This document shows positions 40,666 through 48,954 of a stretch of DNA of 49,623 nt, in pieces (positions within the stretch are counted from its first letter, which is position 1; every line of letters begins with the position of its first letter). The position numbers and the translations under genes were made by a program. The notes beneath the pieces are model-generated. The model ran no database searches. It was not told where the DNA came from and saw nothing but the letters and a program-made list of their open reading frames with translations. Source of the stretch: Pseudomonadota bacterium (GTDB lineage Bacteria; Pseudomonadota; Alphaproteobacteria; Caulobacterales; Caulobacteraceae); assembly GCA_023424215.1 (NCBI GenBank), contig JAFAEC010000003.1:1-49623 (forward strand), in the 5' to 3' direction.

Positions 40666-42144
40666 ATGACCGACCTGACGAAACTGACCCTCAAGGCCGC
40701 GGTCGACGGACTCAAGGCCCGTGACTTCTCCTCGGAAGAGATCACCCGCGCCTTCCTCGCCAATATCGAGGCCGCCAATCCGCGCCTGAACGCCTATGTC
40801 CTCCCCACCGCCGACAAGGCGCTGGACATGGCCCGCGCCGCCGACGCCCGGCTGGCGAAGGGGGAGGGCGGTCCGCTGGAAGGCGCGCCGCTGGGGATCA
40901 AGGATCTGTTCTGCACCGACGGCGTCCAGACCACGGCCGGCTCGAACATGCTGCGCGGCTTCCTCCCGCCCTACGAGTCCACCGTCACGTCCAACCTGTG
41001 GCGCGACGGCGCGGTCATGCTCGGCAAGCTCAACATGGACGAGTTCGCCATGGGCTCGTCCAACGAGACCTCGGCCTTCGGTCCCGTGGTCAACCCGTGG
41101 AAGTCGTCGGCCTCCAATGCCGACCTGACCCCGGGCGGTTCGTCCGGAGGCTCGGCCTCGGCCGTCGCCGGTGACCTGTGCCTGGCCGCCACCGCCTCCG
41201 ACACCGGCGGCTCGATCCGCCAGCCCGCCGCCTTCACCGGCACCGTGGGCGTCAAGCCGACCTACGGTCGCGCCAGCCGCTTCGGCATGGTCGCCTTCGC
41301 CTCCTCGCTCGACCAGGCCGGACCGATCACGAAGACGGTCGAGGACGCCGCCCTGCTGCTGGGCTCGATGTGCTCCTTCGATCCGAAGGACTCCACCAGC
41401 CTCGACGTGGAGACGCCCGACTGGACGCAATCCCTCGGCAAGTCGGTCAAGGGCCTGCGCATCGGCATCCCGAAGGAATACGTCGTCGACGGCATGCCCG
41501 CCGAGCAGATGGAGCTGTGGGAGAAGGGCCAGGCCTGGCTGCGCGAGGCCGGGGCCGAGATCGTCGAGATCAGCCTGCCGCACACCAGATACGCCCTGCC
41601 GGCCTACTACATCATCGCCCCGGCCGAGGCCTCGTCCAACCTGGCCCGTTACGACGGCATGCGCTTCGGCCACCGCGCGGCCGAGGCGAAGTCGCTGACC
41701 GACCTCTACGAGACCAGCCGCGCCGAGGGCTTCGGCAAGGAGGTCCAGCGCCGCCTGACCATCGGCGCCTACGTCCTCTCTGCCGGGTTCTATGACGCGT
41801 ACTATGTCCGGGCCCTGAAGGTCCGCCGCCGTATCGCCGAGGACTTCGACAAGGTCTGGGGCAAGGTCGACGCCATTCTGACGCCGTCGACCCCTTCGGC
41901 CGCCTTCGCGATCGGCGACAAGCAGATCGACCCGGTGACCATGTACCTCAACGACGTTTTCACGGTCACCGCCAACCTCGCTGGCCTGCCGGGCATCTCG
42001 GTTCCCGCCGGCCTCGACAAGGGCGGCCTGCCGCTGGGCCTGCAGGTTATCGGCAAGGCGCTGGATGAGGCGACGGTGTTCCAGGTGGCGAGCGCGCTGG
42101 AAGACGCGGCCGGCTTCGTCGCCCGGCCGGAGAAGTGGTGGTGA
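40666..42144 (+). CDS. gatA: Asp-tRNA(Asn)/Glu-tRNA(Gln) amidotransferase subunit A
   Basis: GatA is the glutaminase subunit of GatCAB. The 492-residue product has the amidase-signature catalytic Lys in PLGIKDLFCTDG and the Ser-rich core PGGSSGGSASAVAGDLCLAA with DTGGSIRQPAAFTG. The order and spacing (3 bp after gatC, 2 bp before gatB) show an operon with fixed stoichiometry of the subunits. Confidence 0.97.
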   Translation: MTDLTKLTLKAAVDGLKARDFSSEEITRAFLANIEAANPRLNAYVLPTADKALDMARAADARLAKGEGGPLEGAPLGIKDLFCTDGVQTTAGSNMLRGFLPPYESTVTSNLWRDGAVMLGKLNMDEFAMGSSNETSAFGPVVNPWKSSASNADLTPGGSSGGSASAVAGDLCLAATASDTGGSIRQPAAFTGTVGVKPTYGRASRFGMVAFASSLDQAGPITKTVEDAALLLGSMCSFDPKDSTSLDVETPDWTQSLGKSVKGLRIGIPKEYVVDGMPAEQMELWEKGQAWLREAGAEIVEISLPHTRYALPAYYIIAPAEASSNLARYDGMRFGHRAAEAKSLTDLYETSRAEGFGKEVQRRLTIGAYVLSAGFYDAYYVRALKVRRRIAEDFDKVWGKVDAILTPSTPSAAFAIGDKQIDPVTMYLNDVFTVTANLAGLPGISVPAGLDKGGLPLGLQVIGKALDEATVFQVASALEDAAGFVARPEKWW

Positions 42145-42146
42145 GC

Positions 42147-43640
42147 ATGACTGACAAGACCTTCACCATCCAGGGCCGCACCGGCGCCTGGGAACTCGTC
42201 ATGGGGCTGGAGATCCACGCCCAGGTCGCTTCGAAGGCCAAGCTGTTCTCGGGCGCGGCGGTCGGCTTCGGCGCGGGTCCGAACGAGCAGGTGTCGCTGG
42301 TCGACGCCGGCTTCCCCGGCATGCTGCCGGTGCTCAACAAATTCTGCGTCGAACAGGCGGTCCGCACCGGCCTCGGCCTCAATGCGCAGATCAACAAGCG
42401 CAGTCAGTTCGACCGCAAGAACTACTTCTATCCCGACTTGCCGACCGGCTATCAGATCAGCCAGCTGTTCTATCCGATCGTCGGCGAGGGCGTGGTCGAG
42501 GTCGAAGCCGAGGACGGCGCCTTCTTCAATGTCGGCATCGAGCGCCTTCACCTCGAACAGGACGCAGGCAAGCTGATCCACGACCTGTCGCCAACCGAGT
42601 CCTACGTCGACCTCAACCGCGCCGGCACGGCCCTGATGGAGATCGTCTCCCGGCCCGACATCCGCTCGCCGGAGCAGGCGGTCGCCTACGTCAAGAAGAT
42701 CCGCACCATCCTGGTCTACCTCGGCACCTGCGACGGCGACATGGAGAAGGGCAACCTCCGGGCCGACGTCAATGTCTCGGTCTGCCGCCCGGGCCAGTAC
42801 GAGAAGTTCAAGGAAACCGGCGACTTCAGCCACCTCGGCACGCGCTGCGAGATCAAGAACGTCAATTCGTTCCGCTTCATCTCCCAGGCCATCAACTACG
42901 AGGCGCGACGCCAGATCGAAATCCTCGAGGACGGCGGCAAGGTCGATCAGGAGACCCGTCTCTACGACCCGACCGCCGGCGAGACCCGCTCGATGCGCTC
43001 CAAGGAAGAGGCGATGGACTATCGCTACTTCCCCGACCCCGACCTGCTGCCGCTCGAGCTGGAACAGGCCTGGATTGACGAGATCAGGGCGTCGCTGCCG
43101 GAGCTGCCCGACGACAAGCGCCGCCGCTTCATGAGCCAGTATGGCCTTTCGCAGTATGACGCGGGCGTGCTGATCGCCGAGCAGGCCAAGGCCGACTGGT
43201 TCGAGGCCGCCGCCCGGGGCCGTGACGCCAAGCTGGTCTCCAACTGGGTCACCAACGAGCTTTCGGCCCGCCTCGCCGCCGAGGGGACCGACTTCGCCGA
43301 CTGCAAGCTGCCGCCGGCCCATGTCGCCGAACTGGTCGCGCTGATCGAGACGAACGTGATCTCCTCGAAGATCGCCAAGGAGGTGTTCGACCACATCTGG
43401 AATGGCGAAGGCTCGCCGGCCGAGGTGGTCGAGAAGCACGGCCTCAAGCAGGTCACCGACACCGGCGCCATCGAGAAGGCCGTCGACGAGATCATCGCCG
43501 CCAACCCCGACAAGGCCGCCGCCGTCGCCGAGAAGCCCCAGGCCATCGGCTGGTTCGTCGGTCAGGTCATGAAGGCCACCGGCGGCAAGGCCAACCCGGC
43601 CGCCGTCAATGACATCCTGAAGGCCCGGTTGGGGCTCTGA
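42147..43640 (+). CDS. gatB: Asp-tRNA(Asn)/Glu-tRNA(Gln) amidotransferase subunit B
   Basis: GatB is the kinase and tRNA-binding subunit of GatCAB: it activates the misacylated tRNA with ATP for amidation. The 497-residue product has ELVMGLEIHAQV, KNYFYPDLPTGYQISQ, GTRCEIKNVNSFRF and a C-terminal YqeY-type helical domain ending in VGQVMKATGGKANP. The ATG at 42147 is chosen over a GTG-like start at 42135 because conserved sequence begins shortly after. Confidence 0.97.
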   Translation: MTDKTFTIQGRTGAWELVMGLEIHAQVASKAKLFSGAAVGFGAGPNEQVSLVDAGFPGMLPVLNKFCVEQAVRTGLGLNAQINKRSQFDRKNYFYPDLPTGYQISQLFYPIVGEGVVEVEAEDGAFFNVGIERLHLEQDAGKLIHDLSPTESYVDLNRAGTALMEIVSRPDIRSPEQAVAYVKKIRTILVYLGTCDGDMEKGNLRADVNVSVCRPGQYEKFKETGDFSHLGTRCEIKNVNSFRFISQAINYEARRQIEILEDGGKVDQETRLYDPTAGETRSMRSKEEAMDYRYFPDPDLLPLELEQAWIDEIRASLPELPDDKRRRFMSQYGLSQYDAGVLIAEQAKADWFEAAARGRDAKLVSNWVTNELSARLAAEGTDFADCKLPPAHVAELVALIETNVISSKIAKEVFDHIWNGEGSPAEVVEKHGLKQVTDTGAIEKAVDEIIAANPDKAAAVAEKPQAIGWFVGQVMKATGGKANPAAVNDILKARLGL

Positions 43641-43648
43641 GTCTCTTT

Positions 43649-43661
43649 CCCACGCCGTGGG
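43649..43661. repeat. REP-like short palindrome after gatB
   Basis: CCCACGCCGTGGG forms a 5-bp stem with a 3-base loop, in a pyrimidine-then-G-rich context 9 bp after the gatB stop. It looks like repetitive extragenic palindromes common in Caulobacterales, but copy number cannot be judged from one window. It may protect the gatCAB 3' end. Confidence 0.35.
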
Positions 43662-43666
43662 GGAGG

Positions 43667-43788
43667 GGGAGCGCCGACCGGCTTCTCCGTGAGTTCGACC
43701 ATCCGGGGGCGCCGGCGTCTGCTGGCCGCCCGGAGGCGCTCCCGCCTGTCACCGGCTCGTCCGCTGGCTCTCCGGCCTGTTCACGGAG
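43667..43788. repeat. Nested and crossed inverted repeats in the gatB downstream gap
   Basis: GGGAGCGCC (43667-43675) is inverted as GGCGCTCCC (43735-43743), and CTCCGTGA (43685-43692) as TCACGGAG (43781-43788). They occupy the 231-bp gap between gatB and the next gene. Because the pairs interlock they cannot all form in one simple hairpin. They may be a decayed repeat or RNA structure; no function is claimed. Confidence 0.4.
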
Positions 43789-43871
43789 CAAAGTGCGGTC
43801 GCAGGGCTCCCGTCGGCCATAGCGGCGGCTCGAAACCGGGATAGGGTGGCCCCGGAAGCAGGACATCCGCC

Positions 43872-44219
43872 ATGAGAACGGGCCTCACGACATTGCTGGC
43901 CGTCGTTGCGCTTTCCTCGCCCGGGTGTGCGCCGACGCCGCGCGTATCTACGCCCGAGGCCGCCTGTGCGACGGCGACGGCCCGGGTCACGGCGCAGCGA
44001 GGCCTGCCGCCCAGCCATGTCGCCCTCTGCGATCACATCCCGGATGCCGACGGCCCTCGCGGCTACTTCGTTCTGGCCCTTCGCGCCCATTGCTTTGAAG
44101 ACCTGTGCGGAAGCACCAGCATGGGGTGGTTCGCCGTGCAAAAGGCCACCGGCGATGTCTTCGAGGTGGACGACACGAGTCCGTGGAAGCTCGGGCGACG
44201 CCTGCCAAAGCGCTCCTGA
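43872..44219 (+). CDS. Small orphan lipoprotein
   Basis: A 115-residue lipoprotein with lipobox SPGC (lipidated cysteine near residue 19). The rest holds four or five further cysteines (for example CATATARV, ALCDHIPD, HCFEDLCG), suggesting disulfides in the periplasm, and a closing GWFAVQKATGDVFEVDD segment. I recognise no family. Codon use is less GC-rich than in core genes. It is convergent with another orphan lipoprotein. Confidence 0.65.
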   Translation: MRTGLTTLLAVVALSSPGCAPTPRVSTPEAACATATARVTAQRGLPPSHVALCDHIPDADGPRGYFVLALRAHCFEDLCGSTSMGWFAVQKATGDVFEVDDTSPWKLGRRLPKRS

Positions 44220-44359
44220 CGACCGCTGTTCCTCCGGAATCACGCAAGATCGCAGCCACCCCGATCGTCCATCTCGGGACCTTCGGCTTTCTGGGGCGCG
44301 AACCGTCAACAGCCGCTTCCATCCCCAGGCGCGCGTCGCCTCCTTACCCATGGCGGCCG

Positions 44360-44899
44360 TCAGCGCTGAGCGAAGAGACCATTGAAACTCCTGAGCTCGA
44401 AACGCTCAACCGGGGCAGGGCCGCCGGTAACGGGAATGGAAAATTCCACCAAGCCTACAATCGGACAGACGACGCTCGTCGTCGTACCTTGTTCGGAGGT
44501 GGCGCGGATCTCGCTACACGGCCGCGACCAATATGTTTTCGGCCGGACGGAGTAGCGAAACTCACCGTTCAGGAAGTCGGGCGGCGGCAAGGATGAAAGT
44601 AGCGGTCGTCCGCCCCACGTCCGGTAGCAGCCGATCGAGCCTCGACTGCATGGCAATAGTGGATCGCCAAACCCGTCCTTGGCGACGGCCTCTCGTCCGT
44701 CCCTGTACTCGACCCGTGTTTCACCCGACGTCGGATCAACGAACAGGTACATGCCTCGAAAGCCGCCTTCCGTCGCTTGGTAGGCTACGTCATAGGAGGC
44801 GTAGGCAGGGCTCGGCGCTGATTCTCGGTCTGGTCGAGGCGATGGCTCCGAACAACTCGCCAGCCCAGCCAGCACCACAGCGATCAGATTTCTCCGCAT
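44360..44899 (-). CDS. Orphan lipoprotein
   Basis: A 179-residue lipoprotein: MRRNLIAVVLAGLASC places the lipidated cysteine at residue 16. The mature part has YDVAYQATEGGFRGMYLFVD and several cysteines (PCSRGSIGCYRTW, PCSEI, VVCPIVG), and it ends in a beta-rich segment. No family recognised. ATG 44899 starts the signal; a longer frame from 44941 adds a polar stretch that would spoil it. The base composition is clearly less GC-rich than the neighbours, hinting at recent acquisition or weak constraint. Confidence 0.65.
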   Translation of the reverse strand: MRRNLIAVVLAGLASCSEPSPRPDRESAPSPAYASYDVAYQATEGGFRGMYLFVDPTSGETRVEYRDGREAVAKDGFGDPLLPCSRGSIGCYRTWGGRPLLSSLPPPDFLNGEFRYSVRPKTYWSRPCSEIRATSEQGTTTSVVCPIVGLVEFSIPVTGGPAPVERFELRSFNGLFAQR

Positions 44900-44996
44900 T
44901 ACGGAATGCTGACCCGGACTGTGTCCACCTCCCACCCTCAAACGCCCTTCGACAGGCCTGCTTTCCGCGCCTCTGGACGTCCGCCCCGACCGCCCG

Positions 44997-45680
44997 TCAC
45001 TCGAACAGCTCTCCGCTTTCCGCGCCGCCCTCCACGACGGTCCGCGCCAGCGCGCGGGTCACCGGCCGGTGCGGCGCGTCGAGGCGTGCCACCACGGCGG
45101 CCGCAGCCGCGGCCGAGCGGTCGATGCGGCGCAGCAGGTAGGGGATGACGTCCTTCGCCGGCCGGATGCCCCGCTCGGCGAAACGCGCCTCCAGCATGGC
45201 CGCCAGCACGGCGTCGTCCGGCGCCTCGACCGGCACGCTGATGACCGCGTCCAGCCGCGACCGCAGGTCGGGCAGCTTGACCTCCCAGGCCGACGGCGCC
45301 GGCCGGTCGATCATCAGCAGGGCCCCGCCGGGCGCCTGGGCCAGGTTGATCAGGTGGAACAGGGTCTCGTCGTCGGCCTGCATGGCGTCGTCGAGCAGCA
45401 CCGGCCGCCCCTCGATCTCCAGCGGATCGACCAGCGCCGCCTCCGCGCCGTGCACGGCCGTCGCGCCGACGCGCTCGGCCCAGATCTGACCCAGGCGGCT
45501 TTTGCCCGAGCCTTCCGGGCCGCAGATCGCCATGGTCCCGCCGATCAGGCTCGGCCAGTCCCGCACGGCCTCCCACGCCGCCCGGTTGCTGTCGGAGACC
45601 ACGAAGCCGGTCGTGCCGTCGGGCAGATCGCTCTGCAACGGCAGGCGCATCTGGTCGGGCGGGGCGGGGCGGGCGGTCAT
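44997..45680 (-). CDS. hdaA: DnaA regulator HdaA (Hda homologue)
   Basis: HdaA, with the replisome sliding clamp, stimulates ATP hydrolysis by DnaA and so prevents over-initiation. The 227-residue product has a clamp-binding motif QMRLPL at residues 10-15, a DnaA-like AAA+ domain with Walker A GPEGSGKS at 54-61 and VLLDDAMQADD as Walker B, and AMLEARFAERGI in the lid. There is no DNA-binding domain IV, unlike DnaA. Hda/HdaA is known in Caulobacter; assignment rests on motifs and size. It is divergent from aspS across a 479-bp gap. Confidence 0.87.
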   Translation of the reverse strand: MTARPAPPDQMRLPLQSDLPDGTTGFVVSDSNRAAWEAVRDWPSLIGGTMAICGPEGSGKSRLGQIWAERVGATAVHGAEAALVDPLEIEGRPVLLDDAMQADDETLFHLINLAQAPGGALLMIDRPAPSAWEVKLPDLRSRLDAVISVPVEAPDDAVLAAMLEARFAERGIRPAKDVIPYLLRRIDRSAAAAAAVVARLDAPHRPVTRALARTVVEGGAESGELFE

Positions 45681-46159
45681 GCGTCTTCACCATAGCAGAC
45701 GGCGCGGTCGCGAAAGAGCGGGTTCCCGCCCGGCCGTGGACAAGCGAACGCGGCTGTGGATTCGCGATGGAGACTCCGGGGACCTTCCCTTTGCGGACAT
45801 CGCGCCCCGAAAGCGGGACACCCGCCCCTGGCGCCCGCGCTCCGGCGCGTCCCGCCGTCCCTCCCGCGGCGCGGCCCCTGGATCTGCACGACGCCCGCCC
45901 GCGCGCGTCCCGAACGCCCGTGCGGCCGGGCCAGCGCCTGTGACGACCGAAGCTGTCGCACCCCCGCTCCATACTCAACTGGAGGAGACGGAGCGCATGG
46001 AGACAATGTCCCCGGAGTACACGGTTTTGGGCAATTTCTCCGGCGGAGTGGACATTCGTCCCTCCGACCCGCCCCGCCTTGACTTTCCGGGACGATGATG
46101 CGCCCTTCCGCGCTCCCGAATTGCGCCCTCCGGGGCCCCGAATCCAAGACGAAGACGCC
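45681..46159. other. Intergenic region between hdaA and aspS
   Basis: A 479-bp divergent gap with no conserved gene. It must contain the promoters of hdaA (minus) and aspS (plus). The right half is less GC-rich and holds the small open frame at 45997-46098 described separately. The open frames that cross it on both strands are ordinary GC-rich read-through. I see no tRNA, riboswitch or clear terminator. Confidence 0.6.
45997..46098 (+). CDS. Possible 33-residue small protein upstream of aspS
   Basis: A 33-codon open frame from ATG 45997 to TGA 46098 with GGAGGAG at 45981-45987, one of the strongest ribosome-binding sites in the window. The peptide starts METMSPEYTVLGNF and ends in PPRLDFPGR; it has no membrane segment. 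It could be a real small protein or a translated leader for aspS, whose ATG lies 62 bp later. No homologue is known to me. Confidence 0.35.
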   Translation: METMSPEYTVLGNFSGGVDIRPSDPPRLDFPGR

Positions 46160-47941
46160 ATGCACGCCTACCGCTCCCACACCTGCGGCGCCCTCCGCTC
46201 GACCGACGCCGGCGCCAACGTGCGTCTGTCCGGCTGGGTGCATCGCAAGCGCGACCACGGCGGCCTGCTGTTCATCGACCTGCGCGATCACTACGGCCTG
46301 ACCCAGCTGGTGCTGCACCCGGAGACGCCGGGCTTCGACGTGGTCGAGCGCCTGCGCGCCGAAAGCGTCATCCGCGTGGACGGCGAGGTCGTGCTGCGCG
46401 AGGCCGGGACGGTGAACCCGAACCTGCCGACCGGCGAGATCGAGGTGCGGGTCCAGGCCGTCGAGGTGCTGTCCGAAGCCGCCGAGCTGCCCCTGCCGGT
46501 CTTCGGCGAGCCGGAATACCCGGAGGAGATACGCCTCAAGCACCGCTACCTCGACCTGCGCCGCGAGACCCTGCACAGGAACATCGTGCTGCGCTCGAAG
46601 GTCATCTCCTCGATCCGCCGCCGCATGGTCGACCAGGGCTTCCTCGAGTACCAGACGCCGATCCTGACCGCCTCCAGCCCCGAGGGCGCGCGCGACTTCC
46701 TGGTGCCGTCGCGCCTGCACCCCGGCCAGTTCTACGCCCTCCCTCAGGCCCCGCAGCAGTTCAAGCAGCTGCTCATGGTCTCGGGCTTCGACCGCTATTT
46801 CCAGATCGCCCCGTGTTTCCGCGACGAGGACCTGCGCGCCGACCGCTCGCTGGAGTTCTACCAGCTCGACGTCGAGATGAGCTTCGTCACGCAAGAGGAT
46901 GTTTTTGCTGCGATCGAGCCCGTCATGCATGGCGTGTTCGAGGAGTTCGCCGACGGCAAGAAGGTCGATCCCTATCCCTTCGTCCGCATCCCGTACCGCG
47001 AGGCCATCTCCCTGTTCGGCACCGACAAGCCGGACCTGCGCAACCCGATCGAGATGTCCGACGTCAGCGAGCATTTCCGCGACGGCGGCTTCGGCCTGTT
47101 CAACAAGATCCTCGCCGCCGATGCGAAGAACGCCGTCTGGGCCATCCCGGCCCCGACCGGCGGCAGCCGCGCCTTCTGCGACCGCATGAACTCCTGGGCC
47201 CAGGGCGAGGGCCAGCCGGGCCTCGGCTACATCTTCTGGTCCGAGGACCAGGGCGGCTGGGGCGGCCCGATCGCCAAGAACCTCGGCGCCGAGGCGACCG
47301 ACGCCCTGATGAAGTCGCTGGGTCTGGGCAAGGGCGACGCCGCCTTCTTCGCCGCCGGCGACCCCAAGGTCTTCTACAAGTTCGCCGGGAACGCCCGCAC
47401 CAAGCTGGGCCAGGACCTCAACCTGATCGCCGACGGCGAGTTCAAGTTCTGCTGGATCGTCGACTTCCCGATGTTCGAGTGGTCCGAGGAGGAGAAGAAG
47501 GTCGACTTCTCCCACAACCCCTTCTCCATGCCGCAGGGCGAGATGGAGGCGCTGGAGACGAAGGACCCGCTCGACGTGCTGGCCTACCAGTACGACATCG
47601 TCTGCAACGGCTATGAGCTGTGCTCGGGCGCGATCCGGAACCACAAGGCCGAGATCATGCTCAAGGCCTTCGAGATCGCCGGCTACGACGCCTCGGTGGT
47701 CGAGGAGCAGTTCGGCGGCATGCTCAACGCCTTCCGCTACGGCGCCCCGCCGCACGGCGGCCTGGCCCCGGGGATCGACCGCATCGTCATGCTGCTGGCC
47801 GGCGAGACGGCCATCCGCGAGGTCATCGCCTTCCCGCTGAACCAGCAGGGCCAGGACCTCCTGATGAGCGCGCCCGCGGGCGTAGAGGACAGGCAGCTCA
47901 AGGAGCTGCATATCCGCCCCGCGCTGCCTCTCAAGGGATAA
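46160..47941 (+). CDS. aspS: Aspartyl-tRNA synthetase, probably non-discriminating
   Basis: A 593-residue bacterial-type class IIb synthetase that charges tRNA(Asp). It has the N-terminal anticodon-binding OB fold, class II motif 2 FRDEDLRADRSLEFYQLD, the bacterial GAD insertion, and motif 3 PGIDRIVMLL. His33 in RDHGG and Gly83 in EAGTVNPN occupy the places linked to relaxed anticodon recognition, which would let it also charge tRNA(Asn); GatCAB then converts Asp-tRNA(Asn). ATG 46160 (MHAYRSHTCG) is chosen because the conserved N-terminus starts there. Confidence 0.95.
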   Translation: MHAYRSHTCGALRSTDAGANVRLSGWVHRKRDHGGLLFIDLRDHYGLTQLVLHPETPGFDVVERLRAESVIRVDGEVVLREAGTVNPNLPTGEIEVRVQAVEVLSEAAELPLPVFGEPEYPEEIRLKHRYLDLRRETLHRNIVLRSKVISSIRRRMVDQGFLEYQTPILTASSPEGARDFLVPSRLHPGQFYALPQAPQQFKQLLMVSGFDRYFQIAPCFRDEDLRADRSLEFYQLDVEMSFVTQEDVFAAIEPVMHGVFEEFADGKKVDPYPFVRIPYREAISLFGTDKPDLRNPIEMSDVSEHFRDGGFGLFNKILAADAKNAVWAIPAPTGGSRAFCDRMNSWAQGEGQPGLGYIFWSEDQGGWGGPIAKNLGAEATDALMKSLGLGKGDAAFFAAGDPKVFYKFAGNARTKLGQDLNLIADGEFKFCWIVDFPMFEWSEEEKKVDFSHNPFSMPQGEMEALETKDPLDVLAYQYDIVCNGYELCSGAIRNHKAEIMLKAFEIAGYDASVVEEQFGGMLNAFRYGAPPHGGLAPGIDRIVMLLAGETAIREVIAFPLNQQGQDLLMSAPAGVEDRQLKELHIRPALPLKG

Positions 47942-47966
47942 GGGTGCGGATCAGCGCCACAACGAG

Positions 47967-47995
47967 GAAGGCCCCGGTCGTCGACCGGGGCCTTC
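47967..47995. terminator. Strong intrinsic terminator, probably bidirectional
   Basis: A perfect 13-bp stem (47967-47979 with 47983-47995, core AAGGCCCCGGTC) and a 3-base loop GTC, followed by TTTCGTT. It lies between the convergent aspS and pentapeptide-repeat genes, and the reverse strand also has a pyrimidine-rich tail (CTTCCTCGTT after the stem), so it can stop both. Confidence 0.9.
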
Positions 47996-48000
47996 TTTCG

Positions 48001-48891
48001 TTACTGGCTGCTGGCGACCACCAGATTGCGCACCCGCGGCGGCGCGGGAGGCGACGGCGGCCGGGGCGGGGCCACGCGCAGGATGCCGCGGCAGGACCGC
48101 GCGCTCAGCCCGGCGGGCAGGACGGTCGAGCCGTCGCCGCAGGCCTGCCCGACCGCTTCCTGGGACAGGCCGCGCGCGCGACCCAGGTTGGCTCCCCGGA
48201 TGTCCGTGCGATTGAGTTCAGCGCCCCGGAAGTCGGCGCCGGCGAAGTTGCCGCCGGTCAGCCGGGCGCCGTTCAGTTCGGCGTTCCGGAACGAGGCGCC
48301 CCGGAAGTCGCCGTTCGACAGGTTGGACATGCTGATCTCGGCGTTCGAGAAGTCGGCCCCGCGGGCGTCGACGTTCGCGAGCGTGGCGGCGTTCAACTCG
48401 GCGGACTGCAGGTTGGCGCTGCTGAGCACGGCGGTGTTCAGGTTGGCGCCGTTGAGCTCAGCGCCGTTCAGGTTGGCGCCGTCCAGGCGCGCGCGGACGA
48501 GGGTCGCCCCCATCGCCATCACACCGGTCATGCTGGCGCGCGTGAACCTGGCCCCGGTGAAGTTGGTCCCCATGAGCCCTGCGCCCGTCAGCTCCGCCCG
48601 GCTGAAGTCGCTGCCGGAGAAGTTCGAACCGACCAGTTCGGCGCCCCGGAGGTTGGCGCCCACGAGGGTGGCGTTGGTGAATATCGCGCCCGTGAAGGCC
48701 GCCCCGGCGAGGTCGCGCCCGGAAAGTTCGCACTGATGGCAGGAGCCGCCGAGCGACACCATTCGGGCCACGTCGGGGTCCTGCCACTGCAGCTGGATCT
48801 CGGCGAGGGCCGGCGCGGCGCCCGTCACCGCTGCGGCGGCGACGCCGGCGGCGAGGAGGCGACGAACGAGGTTGCGGGCGAACTGGGTCAC
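48001..48891 (-). CDS. Secreted pentapeptide-repeat protein (large twin)
   Basis: A 296-residue exported protein with a Sec signal (cleavage near APALAE). About 30 pentapeptide repeats of the A(N/D)LxX type (for example GANLNGAELNGANL, GADFRGAELNRTDI) should form a right-handed square beta-helix. The repeats are framed by an N-terminal GGSCHQCEL (CxxC) and a C-terminal QACGDGSTVLPAGLSARSC, then a Pro-rich tail. The GTG at 48891 is immediately preceded by GGAGG, an unusually short spacing; a 4-codon ATG-to-TGA frame ends over it. A related gene lies just upstream. Function unknown. Confidence 0.82.
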   Translation of the reverse strand: MTQFARNLVRRLLAAGVAAAAVTGAAPALAEIQLQWQDPDVARMVSLGGSCHQCELSGRDLAGAAFTGAIFTNATLVGANLRGAELVGSNFSGSDFSRAELTGAGLMGTNFTGARFTRASMTGVMAMGATLVRARLDGANLNGAELNGANLNTAVLSSANLQSAELNAATLANVDARGADFSNAEISMSNLSNGDFRGASFRNAELNGARLTGGNFAGADFRGAELNRTDIRGANLGRARGLSQEAVGQACGDGSTVLPAGLSARSCRGILRVAPPRPPSPPAPPRVRNLVVASSQ

Positions 48892-48954
48892 GCCTCCTTC
48901 ATGACGCCAACGTCCGACAGACCCTACTTAATTCGCTGTAAGGTCGGTGGCGGA

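Noticed and set aside
43606..43866. An 86-residue open frame on the minus strand after gatB
   Set aside because: It overlaps the gatB end and the structured repeat gap, lacks an SD, and looks like Arg/Pro/Ser read-through.
45677..47911. A 744-residue open frame antisense to aspS
   Set aside because: It covers a clear aspS on the other strand and lacks domains; it reflects third-position GC.
48927..48942. TTAA-N7-TAAG as a CtrA binding site before a pentapeptide-repeat gene
   Set aside because: The second half-site differs from TTAA at two positions, so it is too weak to claim.
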